Notes under the pieces: model-generated
The model's input: only the letters and a program-made list of their open reading frames with translations
Database searches by the model: none
Told to the model about the DNA's origin: nothing
Program-made: the position numbers and the translations under genes
Assembly (NCBI GenBank): GCA_948146395.1
Contig: OX411556.1
Span: forward strand, 31,571,056-31,635,055
DNA from: Fragum whitleyi
Taxonomy: Eukaryota; Mollusca; Bivalvia; Cardiida; Cardiidae
Direction of reading: 5' to 3'
DNA length: 64,000 bases
In this document: piece after piece, positions 1 through 9,617 of the stretch
Layout of the letters: each line of letters opens with the position of its first letter
Numbering within the stretch: position 1 is the stretch's first letter

Positions 1-89
1 CATGTCATGAAACGCGCCTAGTACAAAAATCAAACAAACCAATGGAAAAGGGTGTTACATCCAAAACCTCAATTTGTCGTCTGGTTACA
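1..89 (-). repeat. 3' LTR of Ty3/Gypsy element, cut by the window edge
   Basis: These 89 bases recur at 9025-9113 with one difference (88/89). Similarity stops at the same base in both copies, and the boundary reads TGTAACCAG on the minus strand. Gag and pol lie between the copies on the minus strand, so this is the start of the 3' LTR. The rest, and the outer target duplication, lie outside the window. The near identity suggests a recent insertion. Confidence 0.88.
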
Positions 90-671
90 TGCTCGCCCTC
101 TCTGAGAAATGACGTCCCGTCATTGTCACGTCGGCTTACTGTCAACGTCAATCGTACGTCAAAACCTACTCTACAGCTAACCACTACAATTACTACTGAA
201 CATATTAGATTAAAAAACAGATTATCAATTGAAAGTAATCCAGCGCTGTCAAGAAATGATCAACAGGTTAATCATATAGCATATATTTACATTTAAAAAC
301 AATCTATGCTGCTCTGGAACCATCCCCTGTATAAATAATCAAAAATTCCATCTCTGTTAATTTATATCTGATTTATATTGTAGCTTCAGAAAGACTGAAC
401 CTGAAATGAGAGCAACAAATTAAACAAACAACTTTGTCATCGCAACTTCTGTATCCGAAACCTGACATAAAACCAACGTTGATAACTTATTAGTCAATCA
501 ACTACAAATTCTGTTGAACTCGTAACATCTCCTCCCCCTCTCTGAAATTGTGCTCTGTACAATCATCACTTCAACGCAGCGTCAAATCTATTGATTAGAA
601 CAACTATAAATGTTAAAATAAGATACATTGATAATTTAAAAAGGATAATCTGATCAGTAAATCACACGTAA
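90..671 (-). other. 3' untranslated part of the Gypsy element with two purine tracts
   Basis: This stretch lies between the pol stop and the 3' LTR and has no convincing ORF. On the minus strand it has a purine-rich tract directly against the LTR (about 90-105), where a polypurine primer is expected. A second, purer tract at 530-546 is followed by TGTTAC, which looks like another LTR start. Confidence 0.6.
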
Positions 672-1637
672 TCAATTCATAATGGCTGCAATTAATTTGT
701 GGGCGGTCGATGAATCAACACTATTCAAGACACCAGATTTCATTAGTTCATCTAGTGCATGCAATTTGCTATCAAATGGTCTGGGACTCATGGCTTTAAA
801 TACATATTCTCCAAATCTATCTGGTGCTTTTTTCTGTCTAGATGATCTCCTTGGTGCAGGCATAGGCTTTTCCTTCGCCGTAGCAGCCTCTTGCGATTTC
901 TCGTCTGTATTCGCTTCCTTTGCATCCAACACCATGTCTTGTTGATCAACACCCGCATCCTGAACTGTAATTTCTTCTTCTCTCGCATCTAGTGAATGAT
1001 CTTCACTCACATGTGCCTCTTCTGTATCATCAGTGTCTTCTATGCCACCAATTTCTTCTTCATCTTCTCTTTCATCTGTTTCTTCAGCAAGACTCTTATC
1101 CTGCTCTTCAATAGGTACTTCTACCGATTTTCCATGAGTCTCCACGACAAAGCTATGGGCGTCCCCATGCCATTGCCTTACTTCAACGCAATCACTTTCG
1201 TCGTCTGACTCTTCCTCTTGCATGACGTCATGCCTTTTCATTTCTGACTCATCAATTCTTCTATCTGAATCATCTAATTCTTTCTCTACACTTTCTTCCA
1301 CAGTGGAATTTCCTCCATCCTCTTCTCCTTCTATCTTAAAAAGAAGGTTCCTGTGTAGAGTTTTCTCTATCCCAGATATTTCTGACTTTATCCTATAAAC
1401 TGGTATCTCTGGACGGGGTTGGTCAACTATTCTGTAATCATCTTCCTCAAATCTATCAGCAATTTTGTGTTTTCCTTCGAAAGACACAATTTTCACTAAG
1501 ACCTTGTCTCCTATATCTAATCTCGCGGATTTCGCTTTCTTGTCGTACTGATATTTTTGTTTCTGTTTTGCTTTGCTGGTATGCTTTTCTACTAACTTCC
1601 TTGTAGTTTCAATTCTATCCTTCAAGTCTTCTATAAA
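672..1637 (-). pseudogene. C-terminal part of Gypsy Pol (integrase tail), separated from pol by an in-frame stop
   Basis: The reading frame is the same as pol. A single TAA at 1638-1640 separates the two, and the frame stays open across the following codons to 672, about 321 codons. The first 100 residues look like the C-terminal integrase segment after the DDE core: a basic stretch, then a DIGDKVLVK-type small barrel as in the GPY/F module. The remaining 200 or so are very rich in Glu, Asp and Ser, ending in a basic patch (PAPRRSSRQKK) and a short tail. I see no chromodomain. No start is needed if the stop is a mutation or is read through, and the first possible initiator is a TTG at 1623-1625. 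This copy of the integrase is therefore probably truncated. The stop could be a lesion of this copy or a family feature. Confidence 0.72.
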
Positions 1638-4600
1638 TTATTTGGTTGTTCTAGTCCCTGTTTCTTCTATAATACTACTGTACTCTATATCTATTCGTAA
1701 CTTCGGCTTACGTCCGAACATAAGCTCGAAAGGACTGAACTTTGTAGATTCATGAGGAGTACAATTATAGAAGTATACCAAAGAATTAACATATTTCTTC
1801 CAATCTTCTTTCTGGTTAGGTTCTAGGGTGCCAAGCATATCTAAAAGAGTCCTGTTGAAACGTTCGGGACCAGCATTGCCCTGGGGGTGGTATGGTGTCG
1901 TATGTGACTTCTTCATGTTTGTGATCATACATAATTCTTTTATGATGTCACTTTCAAAGTTTGCCCCCTGATCTGAATGGAGACGTGTAGGAATTCCAAA
2001 GTTGATAACGAAATTGTTGTAAAATGCCTCTGCTGTAGTACGAGCTGTCTGATTTCGTGTTGGAATTGCCATAGCATATTTTGTAAAATGATCCGTTATT
2101 ACAAGGATATTAGCAATTCCACCTTTAGAAGGTTCTAGAGTGAGATAATCGAAGCATACAAGCTCTAAAGGGTACGTTGTGGTTACAGTTACCAATGGAG
2201 CTCTTTGATTTGTTGACGATTTTCTCCTCAAACATCTGTCACATTTTCCCACCCATTTATCCACTGAACTATTCATACTTGGCCAATAGAATCGCTCCCG
2301 TATTAGACGAAGCGTTCTCTCCTTACCAGGATGCCCAACGTCATTGTGAAGACCTTTGAGGACTTCAGACCGAATCTTTGAAGGGATCACCAGCTGCTCA
2401 ATTTCTTTCTCTTCTTCCTTTACTGACCGAAACAGTAAACCACGTTTCATCTTTAAATTCTTATATTGTTTCTTCATAGTAAGATCTTCGCTACTCCAAA
2501 TATCCCTGGGCATTATTTTGTCGATCACCGCCTTTCTCCAACGTTCTATCATAGGATCCAATCTCTGTAACTTTCTGACCTCTCTTAATTCCTTAAGTGC
2601 AAGACTCTGACCAGGAACCTCAGTTGCTTCCACTACATCTAAGGAGCAAACTGGTAACGTCTCTACGTATGGTAACTGTATTATTGAATTGCATACAGCT
2701 TTTATGGTATCTTGATTCACTTGTTCTACATCTTTGTCACATTTATCAAATGGGTATCTACTCATTGAATCGGCGTCTGTGTTCTTCAAACCAGGACGGT
2801 AAAAGATGTCAAATGAGAACTCGCCGAGAGCTGAAGCCCAGCGGTGACCCGTTGCATCTAATTTTGCCGATGTGAGTACGTATGTAAGAGGGTTGTTGTC
2901 TGTCAAAACAGTGAAATGATTCAAAGTAAGATAATCGGAGAACTTCTCCGTTACTGCCCATTTCAATGCAAGGAACTCCAATTTGAAAGCACTATAGTTT
3001 CTCTCTGATTTCGACAACGACCTGCTTGCATACGCTATAACACGTTTCTTATCCTCCTGTATCTGGTACAGTACAGCACCAAGACCTTTCGTGGAAGCGT
3101 CTGTATGAAGTTCAAAGTTCTTCGAAGTAGGGGGTAGTAGTTCCGCTAGTGGTCTTGTGATCTTACTAAAGTCTCTAATGAACCTCCTGTAATAACCCGC
3201 AAAAGCCAAAAATGATCTTAACTCGTCCGAATTTGAAGGTGAAGGCCAGTTCCTAATCTTGTCAATTTTAGCTGGATCCGTCTCGATTCCTTCGGCGCTT
3301 ACAACATGTCCAAGAAATCCTACCTTCTCTTGTATAAAGATGCACTTTTGCGGTGATAACTTCAGATTGCATTGAGCTAGGCGGGTCAATACTAGGTCTA
3401 ATCTGTATAAGTGTTCATCAAACGAGTCCCCGAAGACTATCAGGTCATCTAAGTATATAACACAGATGGTCATGTTATAGTCTCCGAGGCACTCTTCCAG
3501 TAGTCGCTGATAGGTTGCCGGTGAATTAGACAATCCAAAAGGCATTCGATTGTACTCGAAAAAACCCAATGGTCCTACAGTGAATGCTGTTCTCTCCTTA
3601 TGACCCTCTTCTATCTCTACTTGATGATACCCGGATTTCATATCGATTGTGGAGAAATACTTGCTGCCTTTCAAAACGTCGAACATTTCTTCGATCCGGG
3701 GCAGAGCATAGGCGTCTTTCACTGTTCTATTATTCAAGCATCTGTAATCCACGCACATTCTTAATGACCCATTTTTCTTCCTAACTAATACTATATTGCT
3801 TGCCCACGGTGATTTGGATTTCCTTATTATGCCAGCAGACAAAAGTTGTTCCAAATGTTGGCGTACCTCCTCAATCATCAGAGGTGGGACTCTTCGATGC
3901 TTTTGTTTGAAAGGTGTAGTCTTGTCAGCAAGCAAATCAATCCTATGTTTTATGTAGTCACAATGTCCGATATCTTCTTCATGCTTAGAAAATATATCTT
4001 CATGCTTATGAAGCAGATCCTTTAATCTGGATTTTTCTTCTGATGTAAGGATGTTATTTTGATCCATGGCAATAGTATCTAGTAGATCTGACTTCTTGTC
4101 CTTATCTGCAATATGATCAAATACATCCTCCGTAACATTAACAGGTTGTATTTCACATATAATGCTTCTAGGAGCAATTGTTACGGTATTTGTAGTAAGA
4201 TTGCTCAACGTAACCTCAACATTCTTTCTCTTTCCATTTTCTAGCTGTATTACAGCTGGGGTCACGTCTATGAAATCGGATATCCCACTGTCCTTAGTCT
4301 CTTGTATAATGGCAGTAGTTGTAGGATACTTAATTTCCTTGTCGGTATGTCCCTTTATGGTCACCGTTTGGTTAGGTTTTAATGTTATCTTTGACGTTTC
4401 AGCACATCTTACCACGGCAATGACATTCCTATTCTTCTTCATCTCTTTTTCTCTTACAATTATTGTTCTGAAACTTAGATACCAAGGGGTTTGTAGTCTG
4501 GTGTGCTGTAAAAAATTTTCTCCTAAATTTTGTCTGCAGTCATCCATGAACTCTTTCAGGACATTCGTACCCAAAATTATTGGTGTGTATTCTGAATAAG

Positions 4601-4922
4601 GAGTATCAGGTGTGACTAGAAGAAGACATCTCTTCTGTTCTGACCATGGTATTCCAGTTGTAATCTCAATATCGACTTCTATAAAGCCACTGTATGGCAA
4701 GGGACTACCATCAGCACACTCAATTTTTAACATTTGTCCTATGTCTTGAACAATTACATCAGGAAGATTATTCTTCACAAATGTTGATGAGGCTACGCTC
4801 ACACAACTCCCTGTATCTAATAATGCTTGTGATTTCATCCTGTTTATAACTATTTCCGCTTCATTGGGATGTCCAACTAATTTGGGATCATTTTTGTCAA
4901 CGCGGCTCACGTTAGATCCCAC
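1638..4922 (-). CDS. pol: Gypsy Pol: protease, reverse transcriptase, RNase H, integrase core
   Basis: This 1094-codon frame has the Ty3/Gypsy domain order. The aspartic protease has LLDTGS with the Asp at about residue 36. Reverse transcriptase runs from about 330 to 560, with VLVRKKNGSLRMCVDYR and the catalytic YLDD at 490-493. RNase H begins at HTDAS near 606. The integrase zinc module is at about 858-898 (GHPGKERT, then CDRC). The integrase core has Asp 925, Asp 984 and Glu 1020, a D,D35E spacing. The stretch joining RT to RNase H (LAELLPPTSKNFELHTDAS) is shorter than usual for the family. The first codon of the stated span is GTG, not ATG. Translation probably enters by -1 frameshifting from gag at 4940-4946, so the true product is a Gag-Pol fusion. 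The frame ends at a TAA inside the integrase region. Confidence 0.93.
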   Translation of the reverse strand: MGSNVSRVDKNDPKLVGHPNEAEIVINRMKSQALLDTGSCVSVASSTFVKNNLPDVIVQDIGQMLKIECADGSPLPYSGFIEVDIEITTGIPWSEQKRCLLLVTPDTPYSEYTPIILGTNVLKEFMDDCRQNLGENFLQHTRLQTPWYLSFRTIIVREKEMKKNRNVIAVVRCAETSKITLKPNQTVTIKGHTDKEIKYPTTTAIIQETKDSGISDFIDVTPAVIQLENGKRKNVEVTLSNLTTNTVTIAPRSIICEIQPVNVTEDVFDHIADKDKKSDLLDTIAMDQNNILTSEEKSRLKDLLHKHEDIFSKHEEDIGHCDYIKHRIDLLADKTTPFKQKHRRVPPLMIEEVRQHLEQLLSAGIIRKSKSPWASNIVLVRKKNGSLRMCVDYRCLNNRTVKDAYALPRIEEMFDVLKGSKYFSTIDMKSGYHQVEIEEGHKERTAFTVGPLGFFEYNRMPFGLSNSPATYQRLLEECLGDYNMTICVIYLDDLIVFGDSFDEHLYRLDLVLTRLAQCNLKLSPQKCIFIQEKVGFLGHVVSAEGIETDPAKIDKIRNWPSPSNSDELRSFLAFAGYYRRFIRDFSKITRPLAELLPPTSKNFELHTDASTKGLGAVLYQIQEDKKRVIAYASRSLSKSERNYSAFKLEFLALKWAVTEKFSDYLTLNHFTVLTDNNPLTYVLTSAKLDATGHRWASALGEFSFDIFYRPGLKNTDADSMSRYPFDKCDKDVEQVNQDTIKAVCNSIIQLPYVETLPVCSLDVVEATEVPGQSLALKELREVRKLQRLDPMIERWRKAVIDKIMPRDIWSSEDLTMKKQYKNLKMKRGLLFRSVKEEEKEIEQLVIPSKIRSEVLKGLHNDVGHPGKERTLRLIRERFYWPSMNSSVDKWVGKCDRCLRRKSSTNQRAPLVTVTTTYPLELVCFDYLTLEPSKGGIANILVITDHFTKYAMAIPTRNQTARTTAEAFYNNFVINFGIPTRLHSDQGANFESDIIKELCMITNMKKSHTTPYHPQGNAGPERFNRTLLDMLGTLEPNQKEDWKKYVNSLVYFYNCTPHESTKFSPFELMFGRKPKLRIDIEYSSIIEETGTRTTK

Positions 4923-4933
4923 AACATGAGCGC

Positions 4934-6046
4934 TTATGCTTTTGGGCAGAAATTCTGCTTGTGGCCCGGTTCATTGCAGTTGTAGCACACTATTTGGTTA
5001 TTAGATGGACAATCTCTCTGAACATGACTTTTCTGATTACAGGTCCAGCAAGTTGGTTGAAATTGTTGACCGCCTATAGGTCTTTGAGGCTGGTAATTTC
5101 CTCTACCTCTTCCTCTACCACCTCTATGTCCTCTATTTCCGCCTCGAAATCCTCTTCCTCTCTGTTGGTAGGCTTGCTGTTGACCTGTACTATCTCTGTC
5201 TTTCTCCAATTTATCTATTCGGTCATTTAACTTCTGCAAAAGCTCTTTGACTTCTGTCATCTCTTTGCTCGGTTTGTCAGTGGCTACAGCTGCTTTGCAA
5301 GTTTTAGTCTTTCGATCGGGACTGTCTGATTTTGAAAGGCTTGCTTCAAGTCTCCTTACTTCTCGCTTCAGTTCATCATAATTGGCTATTTTGTCGAATT
5401 GATACATAGACATCAATCTCAAATCCTTTCTTAATCCAGCGTGAAAAACTTCTTTCAATATCTGAATGTCACTCCTGTTGAGAGTCTTAAGTTGAATGGC
5501 CTGGTCAAATGTATCTTCTAATCTCGAAGCATAAGATGATACTGATTCATCTTCTGTTTGTCTACAACTATAAAATCTCTTCATCACCGTTTCTCTAGTT
5601 TCTACAGATCCATATTCACTATCGAATTTGGCTATCACTTCTTTAACTTTCACGTCTGTACCTAGTCTCCTCAGTGTATCACCTGCCTTGCCTCGACAAG
5701 CACGTCTTAGACCTAACAAAATCTGTGGATCTGTGAAAGTACCTTCTTTGACTAGAGCATCAATTTCATATTTAAAAGCCGCCCAATTCACATCACCTTT
5801 TCCATCTTCACCAAAGAAAAGAGATAATTTAGGGTAGTGATAACTACCGTGAATTGGCGAGGGCTCTGTCTTCTTTGTCTCTTTTGGTTCATCCTCTAAT
5901 TTCCCAAAAACTTTGAGTAATTTTGTAACGTCCTCTACTGAACCAATGTGTGGCTTAATGCCAAGTAAATGTAACGCTTCAAGCAGTTTCCCTTCTTCAA
6001 CAGAAATCTCAGGAGCCGAGGCTTCCATTTTACCTTCCTTCGACAT
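4934..6046 (-). CDS. gag: Gypsy Gag polyprotein with two zinc knuckles
   Basis: The 370-residue protein starts at ATG (6044-6046) and ends at TAA (4934-4936). The N-terminal two thirds resembles a Retrotrans_gag capsid region (residues about 85-240). A charged helical linker follows, then an Arg-Gly-rich RNA-binding stretch near 295-320. Two CCHC knuckles close the protein: CWTCNQKSHVQRDC and CYNCNEPGHKQNFC, both C-X2-C-X4-H-X4-C. It would form the capsid and package element RNA. The last codons overlap the slippery heptamer, so most ribosomes should stop here and a minority continue into pol. Confidence 0.92.
   Translation of the reverse strand: MSKEGKMEASAPEISVEEGKLLEALHLLGIKPHIGSVEDVTKLLKVFGKLEDEPKETKKTEPSPIHGSYHYPKLSLFFGEDGKGDVNWAAFKYEIDALVKEGTFTDPQILLGLRRACRGKAGDTLRRLGTDVKVKEVIAKFDSEYGSVETRETVMKRFYSCRQTEDESVSSYASRLEDTFDQAIQLKTLNRSDIQILKEVFHAGLRKDLRLMSMYQFDKIANYDELKREVRRLEASLSKSDSPDRKTKTCKAAVATDKPSKEMTEVKELLQKLNDRIDKLEKDRDSTGQQQAYQQRGRGFRGGNRGHRGGRGRGRGNYQPQRPIGGQQFQPTCWTCNQKSHVQRDCPSNNQIVCYNCNEPGHKQNFCPKA
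4940..4946 (-). promoter_or_regulatory. -1 ribosomal frameshift heptamer between gag and pol
   Basis: On the minus strand the sequence is C CCA AAA, in the gag frame (TGC CCA AAA GCA TAA). It fits the X XXY YYZ slippery pattern and lies two codons before the gag stop. Slipping back one base gives an open frame that runs straight into pol. Pol has no ATG at its start, which supports this route. I did not model a downstream pseudoknot. Confidence 0.7.
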
Positions 6047-6439
6047 TTCTATTTCTAAAAATGTTAATTAACTAATCAATCCCAATAAGATATCACTAAT
6101 TGTCACTACCTTGTAAGTAAATCGCTGATCTAATCCTAGTCTATTGTAACATATAGTCTGATAAACACAATATTAATAGTCTTTAAAGTTAACACATTTG
6201 ATATCACAACACCAAATTCACAATCAATGGTTGATCACTTCACTAAATGATTCACAAACCACAAATACCATAGGTGAATAAGTACATTTAAGGCCGATTA
6301 TCAATTCACAAAAGGTCGAATGTTGTAGCCATGTCACAATATCTTTAAAACAGTGCAAATACAAAACTGAAATTTGGCTAAATTGTTTGTAACTTATTTA
6401 TTATAACAACAAAGTAAATATGTTATGTGAAAAGAAATA

Positions 6440-6475
<36 letters not shown>

Positions 6476-8375
6476 AAAGAACAACAAAGAAACGCAGCTC
6501 TAAAAATAAGCTAATGTTATAAAATTATACATAAATAATTCTACTATTGAAAACAGATGTTATTATCTTGAGCATAAAAATTAAGTGTTATGCCCGGAGC
6601 TATATTTTTTTTTTTTTTTTTTTATCTGGAGCAGATTTGTAAATTCTGAAAAATCAAAATATCTGGAGCCACAGCAATTCTAACAATCTGGATCAAATCA
6701 AAATATCTGGAGCAGATTTGTGAATTCTGAAAAATCAAAATATCTGGAGCGACAGTAATGGTAACAAAATTATCTGAAGCTTATACAAATACAATATGAT
6801 ATCTGGAGCATAAATAAATCTTATTTCTTCCACCTAAAGTTAAGTATTGAAATGTATTAATGTATCCGGAGTATCTCTGAAATTAATGCATATATCTGGA
6901 GCATATCTGTAAATTAATGCGTATATCTGGAGCATACCTGGAAAATGAAGTGTGTATCTGGAGCAAGATCCTAATTTCAAACAAATAGCATGAGCACAAA
7001 TTTAATAACACAGATAGCTAGAGCAATGTATTGATGGACTATATTTTAATAAAGTTATCTGGAACATTTGATTTAAGTTAATATCTTAGTCGAACTATCT
7101 TGAGCATATCATCTTTACGGTCTTCTGAAGTACACCTAGAACAGAGTTTTCTTTGATTAAATATATCAGGAGTAATATTATCTGGAGCGCAGATCACTCT
7201 ATCTGAAAATGATCATGATGTGTTATATCAAATCGACAGTCGTTTTCATAAATTCGGTGCATAAAGGCGTGTAGTGTTGTAATAATGAATACCTGAAATT
7301 TAATGTAAACACAGTACAAAGAAAAACTACTATCTATAAAGGTAACTTACACTATACATAATTACTGCTACATGAACATTTATGTCGTCTGTCAAATGTC
7401 AAAGGTCAACCAATAAGAGAAATAAACAACAAGTACCTGTTCATGATGACATCAGGGCGTGATTCTATCAACCAATCAGATCCAAGTCAGTTATCAATGG
7501 AACTACCTGTTTTACGCTAGTAGTAGCCGGAAGTTAGTTGATCCAATCAAATCGACGCCTTTGACAGGAACTGGTGTGACGTCATATGGAGGGAAATCAA
7601 GCAGCCAATGAGTGTCGAATGTAGTACTTCACTCGATCAATTTCGTAAATAAATAAACACCTAATTTGGTACAAGGCAGCAATAAAGGATCAGAGAAAAT
7701 GTCATAGAAGGGTTGGAATTTAGCAGGGAAAAAGGGTCAAGATTAGGGCCAAATGTTAATAGACCAACAATATTAGTAACCAATCACCCAATAATTAAAG
7801 TGCAGTGAATCGTGAATAAACATCTCTCCCACGCCAAAAATCAATCTCACCAATACACGAAAGCTCGGTACATAAACCTAACGGTACACGTCAAATAAAC
7901 TTCATGATTATACATGTAGATCTACATTTTGTAAAACAAATATTTACCCTTATGAGTTTATGGTTTGATTTTACTATTTCAAAAAGATAGCTAATTAGTA
8001 ATTGAATGGAATGTACCGTATTCCGTGGGAAAATCGTTTCCGTCCGAATGCGCTGTAAACCATTCATATAGATGGAAATATTGCTGAAAATGACCAAAAT
8101 TTAGACTATAACCAAATCAGACTTAAATTTTAGACTAGACTCGATCAATAGCTTTAGACTAGGGATTGAAGTTTAAAACATTTAAAAATCATATGAATCA
8201 AACATTTCTACTCACGGCAATATCCTAAATCCTTTTTACACAATACACAAAACTTAACACTGTTTACAAAATTAACCACGATATTCACTGTCACAAATCA
8301 CGTCCGATCCTAATCCAACGCTGATATCCAACGATGAAATATTTCTCCAACGGTGTTAATCCTTGTCGTCACTCT
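6047..8375 (-). other. Long 5' leader of the Gypsy element
   Basis: About 2.3 kb lie between the primer site and gag, with no long ORF. The leader holds two poly-T/A tracts (about 6449-6468 and 6606-6623) and a cluster of TATCTGGAGC-like motifs. A leader this long is unusual for a Gypsy element and could contain promoter or packaging signals, or a nested insertion that I cannot delimit. Confidence 0.6.
6590..7190. repeat. Irregular array of TATCTGGAGC motifs in the element leader
   Basis: About fifteen copies or near copies of TATCTGGAGC occur here, spaced about 20-60 bases apart, for example near 6659, 6703, 6740, 6800, 6892, 6923, 6955 and 7181. Several are followed by ATAT or ATTT. The sequences between copies differ, apart from a longer repeated piece around CAGATTTGTRAATTCTGA near 6630-6760. 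This is a decayed minisatellite or a set of repeated binding sites. Confidence 0.65.
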
Positions 8376-8393
8376 ACAGCTCGGTGGGCGCCA
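8376..8393 (-). promoter_or_regulatory. Probable primer binding site, tRNA-Lys type
   Basis: The minus strand reads TGGCGCCCACCGAGCTGT two bases inside the LTR end. TGGCGCCCA matches the 3' end expected for a Lys tRNA (the family's common primer); the match fades after nine or ten bases. Its position directly after an LTR ending CTGGTTATA, the near inverse of TGTAACCAG, supports the call. Confidence 0.65.
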
Positions 8394-8395
8394 TT

Positions 8396-9113
8396 TATAA
8401 CCAGTTGGTTGTTGTGGGGTTAAGTACCAACAACCTAGGGTACGAGGGTAGGGATCGTTACGTCCGGAGTGATCAACGAATAACAATATACATGTTCATA
8501 ATTATATTCTTCGTCTCTAATCAACCATCATGTAAAACAATCTGAAATGAAATAATAAAACACACTAAGCTTCCCCTTTAACCGCTATTTACATGTTTAC
8601 CTATAAATATCATAATAGCAGACGATCTACACTTACCAGTTTAAGGAACTGAAAGTATCCATCACTCTTATCATTCGTCACTCTGCTATACCATACGTGA
8701 TCCTGTAAAACAATGTGAGTATTATTAAAACATGCAAGTTAGAGAAGGTACGAAAGTGGACGGGGCGAACCGGAATGAAACAGCTGACGCGAAATCTAAT
8801 GACATAAACAAAGAACGATTGTAGCAACCCGATCTGGACCCGAAGCAATACAACAGATCAATCGAACGTCTCAGATGGAAGAATGAAATGCACAAATCAT
8901 TTACAAACCTTCAATACAAATGATTAACTGTGAAATCTTAGATTTTCGTCAGACTAAACAAATCACCAATATTGTCGTGTCCTCTCGATTGTGAAACCGT
9001 CAGTCCAGAACGGAGACAAAAGATCATGTCATGAAACGCGCCTAGTACATAAATCAAACAAACCAATGGAAAAGGGTGTTACATCCAAAACCTCAATTTG
9101 TCGTCTGGTTACA
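8396..9113 (-). repeat. 5' LTR of the Gypsy element
   Basis: The outer end (9113) is fixed by the 89-bp match to the window start. It reads TGTAACCAG on the minus strand. The inner end is placed where the minus strand reads CTGGTTATA, an inverted repeat with one change, just before the primer site. This gives an LTR of about 718 bp. It should hold the promoter and polyadenylation signals, which I cannot identify with confidence. Confidence 0.78.
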
Positions 9114-9440
9114 ATAATACAACATTGCAGATTTTTTAATACTAGGAAGTTAAGTTTCATCTTCCAATTTTGCAAAATGACAGTAAGATGACTGCATAAG
9201 TTGCGTCAGTAGAGGGGGCATATGCCAAAAAATTAAAAATGTATCATTTTCGCGCATTGTTTGGTAAATATTTTTCAGGTAACCGTCATGTCCTCTGAAT
9301 ACAGTTGCTAGAAGAAAGGACAAAAATAAGTTAAATAAATATTCATTCCTACGGGCCTATTTTAACTACCGGCATTTTATGTGGCTAAAAACTCGGCCCC
9401 ATGATTTTATATAATTTAATTAATATATTGTGATTGGGTT
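9114..9440. other. Unique sequence between the LTR element and the LINE
   Basis: No coding, RNA or repeat feature is recognised. The bases directly at 9114 (ATAAT) would be one copy of the LTR element's target duplication; its partner is outside the window. Confidence 0.4.
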
Positions 9441-9617
9441 TTTTTATCTATCTATATACACTGCCTAACTCCCCTTACGGGTATTACTGGCAGGTGCGCG
9501 TCTGTGCTGGAATAAAAACTGTTAGTCAGTGGTTAGGGTGCCAAATATTAAAAGTATTGTGGGTGTTAGATTAAAAGATCTGTTACCCTGTTACCTGTTA
9601 CCTGTGGATCGAGACCT
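9441..9617 (-). other. 3' untranslated end of the LINE
   Basis: This follows the ORF2 stop in the element's direction. It carries three GTTACC/TAACAG-type short repeats near 9580-9605. It ends in GATAGATA followed by an A-rich run (T-rich on the plus strand near 9439-9452). A short microsatellite tail of this sort is usual for CR1/L2-like elements, and poly(A) is not required. The exact end is uncertain. Confidence 0.5.

Noticed and set aside
519..530. A second LTR beginning at the inner TGTTAC
   Set aside because: No matching copy exists near 9114-9560, and the inverted ends TGTAACCAG/CTGGTTATA fit the boundary at 89 and 9113 better. Kept only as a second purine tract.
996..1208. Hydrophobic ORF, possible membrane protein
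   Set aside because: It is the reverse reading of the acidic Glu/Asp-rich tail of Pol.
4162..4599. 145-codon hydrophobic ORF antisense to pol
   Set aside because: It lies opposite the protease region of pol and has no independent signal; a shadow frame.
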